64,000 bases of DNA, from positions 1-64,000 of the forward strand of contig QWII01000048.1 in assembly GCA_021405325.1 (NCBI GenBank). Reading direction: 5' to 3'. The translations under genes and the position numbers were made by a program. The notes below the pieces were generated by a model. That model was given only the letters and a program-made list of their open reading frames with translations, was not told the DNA's origin and did not search any database. This stretch comes from Caldilinea sp. CFX5. GTDB taxonomy: Bacteria; Chloroflexota; Anaerolineae; Caldilineales; Caldilineaceae. Positions 1 to 8,548 of this stretch are shown piece after piece. Position 1 is the stretch's first letter, and each line of letters starts with the position of its first letter.

Positions 1-59
1 CGGTTTGTAACCGCACGGTTCCCAGGGAGCAAGTGCGGTTACAAACCGCACCTACGATT
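1..59. repeat. Palindromic repeat, family A, copy 1 (cut by window edge)
   Basis: An inverted repeat whose arms read CGGTTTGTAACCGCAC and GTGCGGTTACAAACCG around a 16-base loop, followed by CACCTACGATTA. The same arms and a reverse-complement version of the loop recur at 24581-24650, so this is a dispersed REP/MITE-like element. The left arm is truncated by the start of the window. It lies 35 bases beyond the stop codon of the minus-strand WD40 gene and could act as its terminator. Confidence 0.8.
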
Positions 60-93
60 ACCGGTTTATTTACCTAATGTTCATAAGTCTTTA

Positions 94-3000
94 CTACCGA
101 TAGCCCTCGTCGCTGGCTCCTAATGCCTTCAACGCACTGCGCTGCGCCGGGGTCAAACCGGTGGCGCCGGTGATATTCATGCCTTGGTAAGGTTGCGCCA
201 GCGCCAGCGTCGCCACGCAAACGCCGCTTGCCACAGCCCAGAACTTGATCGTTTCATCGGCGCTGCCACTGATAATCGTCGCGCCGTCGGGGGTGAAGAG
301 CAGGGCGCGCACGCTCCGTTGATGTTCCTGCTGTAAGTAGCAAAGCTGTGCCGCGCCGGTCTGCGGCTCAATTGCCCAGCAACCGAGGGCGCCATTGCCA
401 CTGCCGCTGAACAATAGGAGCCGGTCGCCGGTCGGCTGCGGATTGAAGGCCAACGCGTAAACGGTGGAATAGACCGGCAGGGCAATGGTCGCCAGCAACG
501 TCGCATCCGCCATCCGCCAGAGAAAAATCGTATGATCCGGCCCAGCCCCAGCCAGCAGCGCACCAGCGGGGCTGAAGGCCAGGGTAGTGATCCCGCCAGG
601 AATTTCGCCCAGCGGGGTTGGCATCCACGGATGCTCATTGTCCGGCGTCGGTTGCCAACTGAGCAGTTGACCGGCATCATCACCGCTGACCAGGTGCCGG
701 CCATCCGGGCTGAAGGCGAGGGCCGCCACGGTGCGTCGATGGCCCTGTAAGAGCTGGCGCAGACCACCGGTCGCCTCATCCCATAGGCAAATTGCGCCGT
801 CCCGACTTGCGCCGGCAAGCAGCGTCCCCGTTGGGTGAAAGGCCAGGGCGACAATTGCATCGCACTGGCCGCGCAGGGATTGGCGGAGCGCCAACTGATC
901 AGCCGCCAGCGTCCACAAGCGCAACCCCTGAGCGCCGCCGACGGCGAGGCTCTGTCCGGCGGGGTGAAAGGCCAGCGCCAGCGCGGCGCCGGTCGCGGTG
1001 GCCTGGATGGCGCCTACCTGCCGGGTTGCGACATCCCAGCGCGCCAGGGTGGCGTCGGTGGCGGCGCTGATCAGCGTGCCCCCGCCCGGACTCAGCGCCA
1101 AGGCGGTGACTTCATTGGTGTACCCTTGCCAGGTGCGCAAACTATCGCCGGTAGGGAGCTGCCAGTAGCGAAGGCTCTGATCCCAGGCGCCGCTGACCAG
1201 ACGTTGCCCGTCAGGACTAAAGGCCAGCGCCTGTACGGTTGCACTGTGGCCGGTGAGCGTCCGTAGTAGCGTCCCGGTGGCGCGCTGCCAGAGGCGAATG
1301 GCGCCGTCGGGGCCATTGGCGGCGATGGTTTGCCCGTCGCGACTGAGGGCCAGCGCCACAATTTCGGTCGGCGCATCGCTGATCTGCTGATGAAGTTGGA
1401 TCTGCAGAGCGTCAGCCCCTGCCGGGTCATGCACCCGCCAAATGCAGATGCGGCCATCCACGCTGCTGCTGACCAGCCAGGCGCCATCCGCACTAAAGCA
1501 GAGCTGGGTGATCAGCGCCTGATGGTGCGTCAGCGTTTGCCGACATTCGCCGGTCGCTAACGCCCACAGGCGGATCGTCTGATCGCGCCCGGCGCTGACC
1601 AGGAACGCGCCGGTCGGGTGGTAGGCTACGGCATAGACCGAAGCCGTATGGCCCAAGAGCGTCCGGCGTAGCGCTTTGCGGGTGAGATCCCAAAGCCGAA
1701 TGGTCTGATCAGCGCTGGCGCTAGCGAACTCTGCCTGGGTTGGGTGAAAGGCCAGCCCAAAGACCGCATCAGTGTGCCCGTGCAGGGTTACAGCCCCAGG
1801 CGCCGCGGCGTGATTTGCCGGCGCCTGGGTCAGATCGGCAACTGACCAGAGCAGAATGGCGCCGCCGGCGGTCCCACTCGCCACCACTGCGCCATCCGGG
1901 CTAAAGGCCACGGCCCAGAGCCAACGACCATGACCGGGGCCGAGCGCCAGCCGTTGCCCATCCTGTAGCCGCCAGAGATAGAGATCGCCGCTGGCGCCAC
2001 CGGCGGCGATCAGGTCGCCATGCGGGCAAATGGCAACAGCTAGGATGGCTTGGAATTTCTCCATCCAGGCCGTCTGCACAAAATCAGCCTGGGCAAAGTT
2101 GACCGCGGGCAGGCGGTGATTGCGTAAGTCCGCCTGGCGGATGGTCAGGTGCGAAAAGTCCCACCCTGTCACCGGGAGCCCCAAGTGCAACGCCAGATGG
2201 AGCAGATTGGCGGCGCCATAGCCCGTCGGTGTCGGCGCCACCGTCCGCAGCGTTTGCAACACCTGGGCCAGCTTGCGCACCACTCCGGCCTTGCCATAGG
2301 CGTCCACTAAGGTTTGGGCCAGGGGCTGTAAATGCAACTGTACCTGCGCCGCGCGCACATAGTCGAGCGCTTGTGCCTGAACCAGGGCAAAGTGCAAAAA
2401 GTCATGCAACTGCTCCTGGGTCAACTCAGCGCTCAGGGTTTCCCGCAGCCGGTCGGTCAGATATTCCAGCACCACATTTTGCAAGCCAAAGTGGATCTCC
2501 TCGGCGCCGCGGTCAGGTTCGTAGACCAATGCCTGCTCGACGAGGGAGCGGCGGTGCAGGGCGCGCAGGGCGGTCAGCAGGGCGCTCTGGGCCGGGGGCT
2601 GGACAAAATTTTGTTGCAGCCGCCGGAGCGTGACCGGCGTCCGTTCGACCGCCAACCAGCGCAGGATCGCCCATTCCAGCGGTGAGACACGCGCCGTCTG
2701 CTGGTCTAACACTTGGCGAATGTCATCAAAAATGGCGCTGTCCCCTTGGAGAAAGGCGGCGCTGTCGCCCTGGTAGTAGGTCAGCACCGTTTCGGCCACC
2801 AACTTCAGCGCCAGCGGATTGCCCGAATAGCGTTGTACCAGCGCGGCCAGCGCCTCTTCATAGCGCGCCAACCCGGCCGCTTTCAAAATTTCGACCCCAG
2901 TCGCCACCGGCATTCCTGCTAAGGACAACGTGCGCACCGCCGGGTAATCGCGCGCCAGCCGGGCCATTGCCAGGTTGGCTTCACGGCTGGTCAGGAGCAG

Positions 3001-4401
3001 AGAACTCTGGTGCTGCCCCTCGCTCATCTGTTGCAGCAGGAGGCCATAATTTTCATAACCGGGTAGATAGCCGGCCGCGGCGTCACCGGCTTGCAGAACG
3101 CTTTCCCAGTTGTCCAGAACCAGCAGACAACGTGTCCGCCGGAGATGGGTAAAGAGCAGAGCGATCTGTTCATCGACCGTGGCGGGCCAGGTCGTCAACT
3201 GCTGATCGGAAAGCGCTTGGAGCCACATGCGCAGGATGGCGGTGAGCGGCGGCGCGTTGCGTAATGAACGCCAGATGATCCTGGTAAAAGGCGGCGCTGA
3301 CAGGGCGGAAGCCGTTGCGCGCCGCGCCATCTGTTGTACCCAGTGCGCAGCCAGCGTCGTCTTGCCGACGCCGCCGACGCCCAGCACCAGCGCCAGCGGG
3401 CTGCGTTCCTCGGTCAGCCATTGGGTCAACTGGCGCAGTTCCGCTTCCCGGCCATAAAAAGTGGCGGTGTGGGGAAATTCACCCCAATCGACTTGCAGAG
3501 GGACGGTGGCGCCGGTGGGCTTGGCGTTGGTTGTGGCGCGTGGTAAAGGCAACCATTGCTCACCGCCGGCGGTCGGCGTTGGGTGCAGCGCGCTGATGTG
3601 ATCCCCAGGTTTGCCCGCACTCGTTTGGAGAATGGCCTGTAAAGCGGTCTCATAGGCGTCGGTCTTGAGTTGTTCATAGAAGGCTGTCAGCAGCGGCAGC
3701 GGTTGGGCGCCAAACTCGGTTGCCAGCAGGGCGCGACACTGTTCGTATTGGGCCAGGGCCGCCGCCCGTTGCCCCATCTGCGCCAGCAACACCATCTGCT
3801 GGAAATGGGCCGCTTCCGACCATGGCTCGATGGTTAACAGTTGTTGGGTGGCGGCCAGGCCGGCGCTGTAGGCGCCCTGGGCAAGGTAGAAATCGGCCAG
3901 GGCGGTCAGACCGCGCACGGCCAGGAGCCGAAGCTGTTCCCGTTGGACCAGCACCCACTCCTCAAAGGCGGGGGCAGCCCGGACGTAAAAGCCCGCCAAG
4001 AACTCCCCCTGATAAAGTGTCAAGGCTTGCGCCAGTTGCGGAAAGTCAAGCGCCGTCGGTGGCGTAGGCTGGGCGAAGGGGGCAAGCGTTGTGGTAAAGC
4101 TTTCCACGTCCAGCCAGTAGGCGGCCTGCTGCTCAAAGGCGACCGTCTGTCGGTTGATGCGGAGGTAGTCGCCGATGCGGGCGCGCAAGCGGGGCAAGAC
4201 GCGGCGCAAGTTGTTTCTGGCATCATCCTCGGCCACTTCCGGCCAGAAGAGGCCCGCCAACGCGGTGCGCGTATAAGGGCGTTGGTTGACAGCCAGGTAG
4301 AAGAGTAAGGCTTCCGCTTTCCGCATTCCCAAGTCATTGAGAGGGACGCCGGCCAGGCTGATCTGGGGCGTTCCCAGCAATTTTAACGCAAGTCGGCTCA
4401 T
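94..4401 (-). CDS. SARP/BTAD - NB-ARC - WD40 repeat STAND regulator
   Basis: A 1435-residue signal-transducing NTPase. Residues about 5-95 form a SARP-like winged helix, and 100-245 form the bacterial transcriptional activation (BTAD) helical domain. The NB-ARC module starts near FYGRE (about 315), with a P-loop GVGGVGKTT at 341-349 and a Walker B LLVLDNW near 425-431. From about residue 780 to 1400 I count 14 WD40-type repeats (for example ASADQTIRLWDL and SGSADETIKFWAV), enough for two seven-bladed propellers. Known relatives are cytoplasmic transcription regulators in which the repeat domain senses a ligand and NTP exchange releases the DNA-binding part; the ligand here is unknown. It is divergent from the BTAD-TPR operon that begins at 4856. 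Two 11-bp direct repeats lie just upstream of its start. The architecture is certain; the regulated genes are not. Confidence 0.93.
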   Translation of the reverse strand: MSRLALKLLGTPQISLAGVPLNDLGMRKAEALLFYLAVNQRPYTRTALAGLFWPEVAEDDARNNLRRVLPRLRARIGDYLRINRQTVAFEQQAAYWLDVESFTTTLAPFAQPTPPTALDFPQLAQALTLYQGEFLAGFYVRAAPAFEEWVLVQREQLRLLAVRGLTALADFYLAQGAYSAGLAATQQLLTIEPWSEAAHFQQMVLLAQMGQRAAALAQYEQCRALLATEFGAQPLPLLTAFYEQLKTDAYETALQAILQTSAGKPGDHISALHPTPTAGGEQWLPLPRATTNAKPTGATVPLQVDWGEFPHTATFYGREAELRQLTQWLTEERSPLALVLGVGGVGKTTLAAHWVQQMARRATASALSAPPFTRIIWRSLRNAPPLTAILRMWLQALSDQQLTTWPATVDEQIALLFTHLRRTRCLLVLDNWESVLQAGDAAAGYLPGYENYGLLLQQMSEGQHQSSLLLTSREANLAMARLARDYPAVRTLSLAGMPVATGVEILKAAGLARYEEALAALVQRYSGNPLALKLVAETVLTYYQGDSAAFLQGDSAIFDDIRQVLDQQTARVSPLEWAILRWLAVERTPVTLRRLQQNFVQPPAQSALLTALRALHRRSLVEQALVYEPDRGAEEIHFGLQNVVLEYLTDRLRETLSAELTQEQLHDFLHFALVQAQALDYVRAAQVQLHLQPLAQTLVDAYGKAGVVRKLAQVLQTLRTVAPTPTGYGAANLLHLALHLGLPVTGWDFSHLTIRQADLRNHRLPAVNFAQADFVQTAWMEKFQAILAVAICPHGDLIAAGGASGDLYLWRLQDGQRLALGPGHGRWLWAVAFSPDGAVVASGTAGGAILLWSVADLTQAPANHAAAPGAVTLHGHTDAVFGLAFHPTQAEFASASADQTIRLWDLTRKALRRTLLGHTASVYAVAYHPTGAFLVSAGRDQTIRLWALATGECRQTLTHHQALITQLCFSADGAWLVSSSVDGRICIWRVHDPAGADALQIQLHQQISDAPTEIVALALSRDGQTIAANGPDGAIRLWQRATGTLLRTLTGHSATVQALAFSPDGQRLVSGAWDQSLRYWQLPTGDSLRTWQGYTNEVTALALSPGGGTLISAATDATLARWDVATRQVGAIQATATGAALALAFHPAGQSLAVGGAQGLRLWTLAADQLALRQSLRGQCDAIVALAFHPTGTLLAGASRDGAICLWDEATGGLRQLLQGHRRTVAALAFSPDGRHLVSGDDAGQLLSWQPTPDNEHPWMPTPLGEIPGGITTLAFSPAGALLAGAGPDHTIFLWRMADATLLATIALPVYSTVYALAFNPQPTGDRLLLFSGSGNGALGCWAIEPQTGAAQLCYLQQEHQRSVRALLFTPDGATIISGSADETIKFWAVASGVCVATLALAQPYQGMNITGATGLTPAQRSALKALGASDEGYR

Positions 4402-4423
4402 TCCCGATGATTTCCAAGTTATG

Positions 4424-4445
4424 TTGTAGCGTTTTTGTAGCGTTT
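4424..4445 (-). promoter_or_regulatory. Two tandem 11-bp direct repeats upstream of the WD40 regulator
   Basis: TTGTAGCGTTT occurs twice head to tail with an exact period of 11 (GTAGCG at 4426 and 4437); on the coding strand of the minus gene it reads AAACGCTACAA twice. It starts 23 bases upstream of the gene start at 4401. SARP-type activators are known to bind heptamer direct repeats with 11-bp spacing, so an autoregulatory or cross-regulatory site is plausible but not shown. Confidence 0.5.
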
Positions 4446-4565
4446 TTTTGTCAAACTACAGAGCGTCAGTCGTCCGCATTCGTGTAGTCGCGTAGGCCAG
4501 CGTCAGGTTATTGCGATCGTGGCTGTGTTGCGGTCTACTGACAGTAGACGATTGCGCAGTTGGGC

Positions 4566-4700
4566 GACAAAGCAGGGTTGGCTCATGTACGGAAAGCGTG
4601 AATACCTGTCAGGTTTGCGAAACCTGACAGGTGTGGCTGGTTGAGACCTCACACTTTCTGTACATGAGCCAGCAGGGTTTTGCCAAAACCCTGCTTTGTG
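4566..4700. repeat. Nested palindromic element between divergent regulators
   Basis: A perfect hairpin, ACCTGTCAGGTTT - GCG - AAACCTGACAGGT, sits inside outer arms GGCTCATGTACGGAAAGCG and its near-complement ending in TACATGAGCC. Further out, copies of CAAAGCAGGGTT face each other. The nesting looks like one palindromic element inserted into another. It fills most of the 454-bp gap between the divergent genes; the remainder of the gap holds the 11-bp repeats and no gene that I can see. Confidence 0.7.
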
Positions 4701-4855
4701 TGTTGCGCGTATTCTTTGTGGTCAATGGTAACAGATGGCGTCTTGAAAAACAATTTGGCTTTAGGCCGCCGCCGATGAACGTTTTGCCGCAACTTTCAAC
4801 TTTGTTGACAAAGCGGATTGGTTGCGCCCACGCACCGTTTATGAAAGTAGGAACA

Positions 4856-7800
4856 ATGACCTGTGTAACACCCACCTTGGCTCTGAAATGTTTTGGCGCC
4901 CCCCAGATCGTGCTGGGGGCCGCGTCGGTGACGGGCCTGAGCAGTAAAGCCGTGGCCCTGTTTCTCTATCTCGCCATCACCGGGCGGCCCCAGCACCGCG
5001 ATCAATTGGCCGATCTACTTTGGAGTGAGTTCAATAACCAGCAGGCGCGCAACAACCTGCGCTATTTGTTGCCGGAAGTGCGCAAAGGGCTGGGTGACTA
5101 TTTGGTGATCACCTCCCAGACGATTGCCTTTGATCGCAGCCGGCCCCATCAATTGGATACAGACGATTTCGTTCAGGCCCTGACCCGCGCGCCGGAGACT
5201 GTAGCGACAAGCGCATTGCAGACCGCGCTCGATCACTACCAGGCTGAATTTCTGGCCGGGTTTCGGGTGCGCAATGCGCCGGTCTTTGAGCAGTGGTTGA
5301 CCGCGCAACAAGAACTGTACCATCGGTTAGCCATTCAGGGGTTATACCAACTGATGGAGCGTTATTATCAACAAGGGGACTATCGCGCTGGCCTGGCCGC
5401 CGGGCAACGGCTGCTATCCCTTGAACCCTGGCACGAAGCCGGTCACCGTCTCCAAATGACCTTGTTGGCCTGCACCGGGCAGCGCGGCGCGGCCTTAAAC
5501 CAATATCAACAGTTAACACAACTGTTGGCCGCTGAGTTGGCGGTAGAGCCGGAGCCAATCACGATTGCGCTCTATGAAGAGATCCGCCGCGGGGGATATG
5601 ACAAGGTGGCAGGACGACAAGAAGAGAGGACGACAAGAAGACAAGAGGCTGTCGTGGGGGCGCCGCAAGCTAAGCAGTCAACGCCGGCAACCCCTGTCAT
5701 CCCTGCCCCCTGTCATCCTGTCGCCTGTCATCCTGTCATCCTGTCACCCCTTCACAATTTGCCCAGTCAACTGACGCCTTTTTTTGGTCGCGAACAAGAG
5801 ATTGCCGAGTTGTATGGGCAACTGCACCGCGAGGAGTGCCGGCTCTTGACGTTGATCGGTGAAGGGGGCGTCGGCAAGACTAGATTAGCGTTGGCCGTTG
5901 CCCAAGCAATTTTGGAGTTTGGCTCCTTGCAGGACAGGCTTTGGATTTTAGATTTGGGTCTGGCACACGACGAAGAACAAAAAGCTAAGATCCAAAGTCT
6001 GTCCTGCAAGGAGCCAAAATTCCCTGACGGCATCTGGTTTGTTCCGCTTGCCGGCCTGACGACCGGACCAAACCTGGCCGAGCAGATCGCGGTAGCTATT
6101 GCGCAGGCGATGAACTTTACCTTTAGTGACACCAGCGCGCCAACCAGTGCTTTACTAGCCTATCTCCGGGGCAAAAGGGCGCTCCTGATCTTGGATAACG
6201 TTGAACAGATCGTCGATGGCGGCGATTTTATGGTGGAGCTACTGCGGCAGACAAGCGGGATCAAGCTCTTGGTTACGGCGCGCACGGCGCTCAACTTGCA
6301 AGTTGAATATGAGCGGCCCATCACCGGGTTGCCGACGCCGCCAGGCGACCAGGAGTGCAACAGCGCCACCGCCGAACTCCTGTGCTATAGCAGCATTGCC
6401 CTCTTTGTGGAACGGGCGCAACGGGTTCAGCACACCTTTCAACTGGATCAGCGTAACCAACAGGTGGTTAGCGCCATCTGTCGCCTGCTGCAGGGGTTGC
6501 CGTTGGGGATCGAGTTGGCTGCGGCCCAACTTCGTTGGTCCAGTTGTGACGCGATTCAGCAACTGTTGACTGTGAATGCGCTGACGATGACGACCGCCTA
6601 TCGCGACCTCCCCCCGCGTCACCGGAGCTTGGCCGCCGTGATCGAAGATAGTTGGCGCTTGCTGAGTGCGGCTGAACAGCAAACGCTGGCTCGCTTGTCG
6701 ATCTTTGAAGAGAGCTTTACCGCCGCGGCGGCGGTCGCCATTGTAGAGACGACGCCGGCCATTTTGGCCGCGCTGTGTGATCAGTCGCTCCTGCGTCGCG
6801 TTACACCGCACCGCTATCTGCTGCACGAAGTGGTGCGTCAGTTTGCCGCGGCAAAGCTACAACAGGTAGATGCAACGGCTGTCGCAGCGACAGCGGCCCG
6901 ACATGGAGAGTACTACCTGGCCTTGCTGTGCGACCAAGAGCGGCGCTTGCATGGGCCAACTCCACAACCAGCGCTGACCTTACTGCAACAGGAAGCGTTG
7001 CCCATCCAACAAGCCTGGCGCTGGGCCATTCTCCAACAGGAAGCGTCTCTCCTGGCGCAAAGTGCGTTGGCCCTGAGTGAGTTTTACTACTGCACCTACC
7101 GCTTAGAACAAGGGAAAGAACTCTTTGGCCGTGCTGTGGCGATGCTCCAACAACAGGTCGCCGCCACGCCCGCTGCCACGTTGAAAACAGCGCTGGCAAT
7201 GCTGCTCTGCGCCCAGAGCCACTTGTTGATCGCCCAAGAAACGTATGCGGCGTCTCTTCAGGCGGCTCAGCAAGCGGTTGCCCTGGCGGAAGAGGGAAGG
7301 CAGCCGGCGCTTATTGCCAGAGGCTACTATCTCTGGGGCAGGAGTCTGTTACACAGTGGAAATGATGGCGCCGCCAAAGAACAGTTAACTGTCGCCTTGG
7401 CTATGGCCCGCACCGTAGCGCCGCCGGCAATGAGGCAGGAAGTAGTGATGCTGACACTCACCAAGCTAGGGATATGGGCGGAACGAGTTGGCGATTACCG
7501 AGCGGCGTTGGCTTTCTGCCAGGAAGCGCTTGCGTTGAGTCGCACCGCACAGGCTGTCATTACCGAAAAGCGCACCCAAATTGTCTTGGGTAACATCTAT
7601 CATCGCATGGGCGATTTTCCGAATGCCAAAGTGTGTTGGGAAGGGGCGTTGGCGCTCATGAAGCAGACCGGCATCGAGGCCAATCAGGCTGATCTGCTGC
7701 TCAATCTTGGCGTCCTTTGTGACAACCAAGGTAATTACGCGGCTGCGCAACGGTACTATGCCACAGCCTTGCGCACTTACCAAAGCCGGGGCGATCAGCG

Positions 7801-8548
7801 CCATCAAGCTGAGGTTTTGGGCAACCTGGGCATCTCGGCCGATTATGTGGGTGATTACACGGCAGCGCTCGCCTATAGCCAGGAATGTTATGAATTGCTG
7901 CAACAACTGGGGCTAACTGGACGCTTGCCGATAGTCCTGGTAAACTTAGGGTTACATGCGCACCATGTGGGCGACCAGCACGCCGCCCAATGGTATGGTC
8001 GCCAGGCGCTGGCGATTAGCCAAGAACGCAACAACCTACACTTCCAGAGTTACGCATGGACCATTCTCGGTCATGCGGCCTTCGCATTGGGCGAATTTGC
8101 GGAAGCGCAAGCCGCTTATGACACAGCCGTCATGCGGGCGCGGGCGGTGGCGCTCCCGTTCATGACGATTGAACCGCTGGCCGGCCTGGTGCGGGTGGCG
8201 CTAGCGTGGCCAATGGCTCGTCAGTATCTGGCGCAACATCTGGAGACGATCAGCGCTTTTCTCACCCAAAGCGCAGGGGAGGGGCTAGAAGAGCCGTTGC
8301 GGGTCTACCTCACCTGTTATCAAGGGTTACAAGCGCTCAGGGATCCGCGGGCGGACGCTTTATTAGCGCAGGCTTATAACCTTTTGCAAAAACGCGCTGA
8401 GCAAATCGATGAGCCGGCGCTGCGCCGTTCCTTTCTAGAGAATATTGCCGCCCATCGCTCTCTGCATAGCGCCGCCCAAGCAGCAAAGTATGATGAGTCA
8501 ACTTTTGCAAGTAGCCCGTCTAGGGTCGCCAACCCTCATCCTGGGTGA
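4856..8548 (+). CDS. SARP/BTAD - NB-ARC - TPR STAND regulator (operon gene 1)
   Basis: About 1230 residues from the ATG at 4856, chosen because AGGA lies a few bases upstream and because family similarity (winged helix, LALKCFGAPQ) begins here; an ATG at 4841 and an open frame from 4631 are less likely. Order: SARP-like winged helix (about 1-95), BTAD (100-245), low-complexity linker, NB-ARC with P-loop GEGGVGKTR near 336, Walker B ALLILDNVEQ, then a long C-terminal TPR array ending in the signature LRRSFLEN. Two palindromic DNA elements are embedded in frame: one in the BTAD/NB-ARC linker (5600-5750) and one after the Walker A helix (5908-6021). Its 3' end overlaps the start of the next paralogue, so translational coupling is likely. 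Presumed cytoplasmic transcription regulator; the ligand is unknown. Confidence 0.92.
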   Translation: MTCVTPTLALKCFGAPQIVLGAASVTGLSSKAVALFLYLAITGRPQHRDQLADLLWSEFNNQQARNNLRYLLPEVRKGLGDYLVITSQTIAFDRSRPHQLDTDDFVQALTRAPETVATSALQTALDHYQAEFLAGFRVRNAPVFEQWLTAQQELYHRLAIQGLYQLMERYYQQGDYRAGLAAGQRLLSLEPWHEAGHRLQMTLLACTGQRGAALNQYQQLTQLLAAELAVEPEPITIALYEEIRRGGYDKVAGRQEERTTRRQEAVVGAPQAKQSTPATPVIPAPCHPVACHPVILSPLHNLPSQLTPFFGREQEIAELYGQLHREECRLLTLIGEGGVGKTRLALAVAQAILEFGSLQDRLWILDLGLAHDEEQKAKIQSLSCKEPKFPDGIWFVPLAGLTTGPNLAEQIAVAIAQAMNFTFSDTSAPTSALLAYLRGKRALLILDNVEQIVDGGDFMVELLRQTSGIKLLVTARTALNLQVEYERPITGLPTPPGDQECNSATAELLCYSSIALFVERAQRVQHTFQLDQRNQQVVSAICRLLQGLPLGIELAAAQLRWSSCDAIQQLLTVNALTMTTAYRDLPPRHRSLAAVIEDSWRLLSAAEQQTLARLSIFEESFTAAAAVAIVETTPAILAALCDQSLLRRVTPHRYLLHEVVRQFAAAKLQQVDATAVAATAARHGEYYLALLCDQERRLHGPTPQPALTLLQQEALPIQQAWRWAILQQEASLLAQSALALSEFYYCTYRLEQGKELFGRAVAMLQQQVAATPAATLKTALAMLLCAQSHLLIAQETYAASLQAAQQAVALAEEGRQPALIARGYYLWGRSLLHSGNDGAAKEQLTVALAMARTVAPPAMRQEVVMLTLTKLGIWAERVGDYRAALAFCQEALALSRTAQAVITEKRTQIVLGNIYHRMGDFPNAKVCWEGALALMKQTGIEANQADLLLNLGVLCDNQGNYAAAQRYYATALRTYQSRGDQRHQAEVLGNLGISADYVGDYTAALAYSQECYELLQQLGLTGRLPIVLVNLGLHAHHVGDQHAAQWYGRQALAISQERNNLHFQSYAWTILGHAAFALGEFAEAQAAYDTAVMRARAVALPFMTIEPLAGLVRVALAWPMARQYLAQHLETISAFLTQSAGEGLEEPLRVYLTCYQGLQALRDPRADALLAQAYNLLQKRAEQIDEPALRRSFLENIAAHRSLHSAAQAAKYDESTFASSPSRVANPHPG
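5600..5750. repeat. In-frame repeat element in BTAD/NB-ARC linker
   Basis: The left side contains GACAAGGTGG and GACGACAAGAAG repeats. The right side is made of roughly octameric units (TGTCATCC, TGTCGCC, TGTCATCC, TGTCATCC, TGTCACCCC) that are complementary in character to the left side. It encodes the low-complexity linker of the protein and resembles the intergenic octamer palindrome at 36838-36942. Confidence 0.6.
5908..6021. repeat. In-frame palindromic insert after Walker A helix
   Basis: Perfect 17-bp arms (GGCTCCTTGCAGGACAG at 5921-5937 and its complement at 5999-6015) extend imperfectly to AATTTTGG at both ends. The element is 114 bp, exactly 38 codons. It separates the Walker A helix (LALAVAQ) from the FPDGIWFVPL strand, which in other NB-ARC proteins are joined by a few residues. 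Three paralogues carry different inserts at the same point. Confidence 0.8.
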
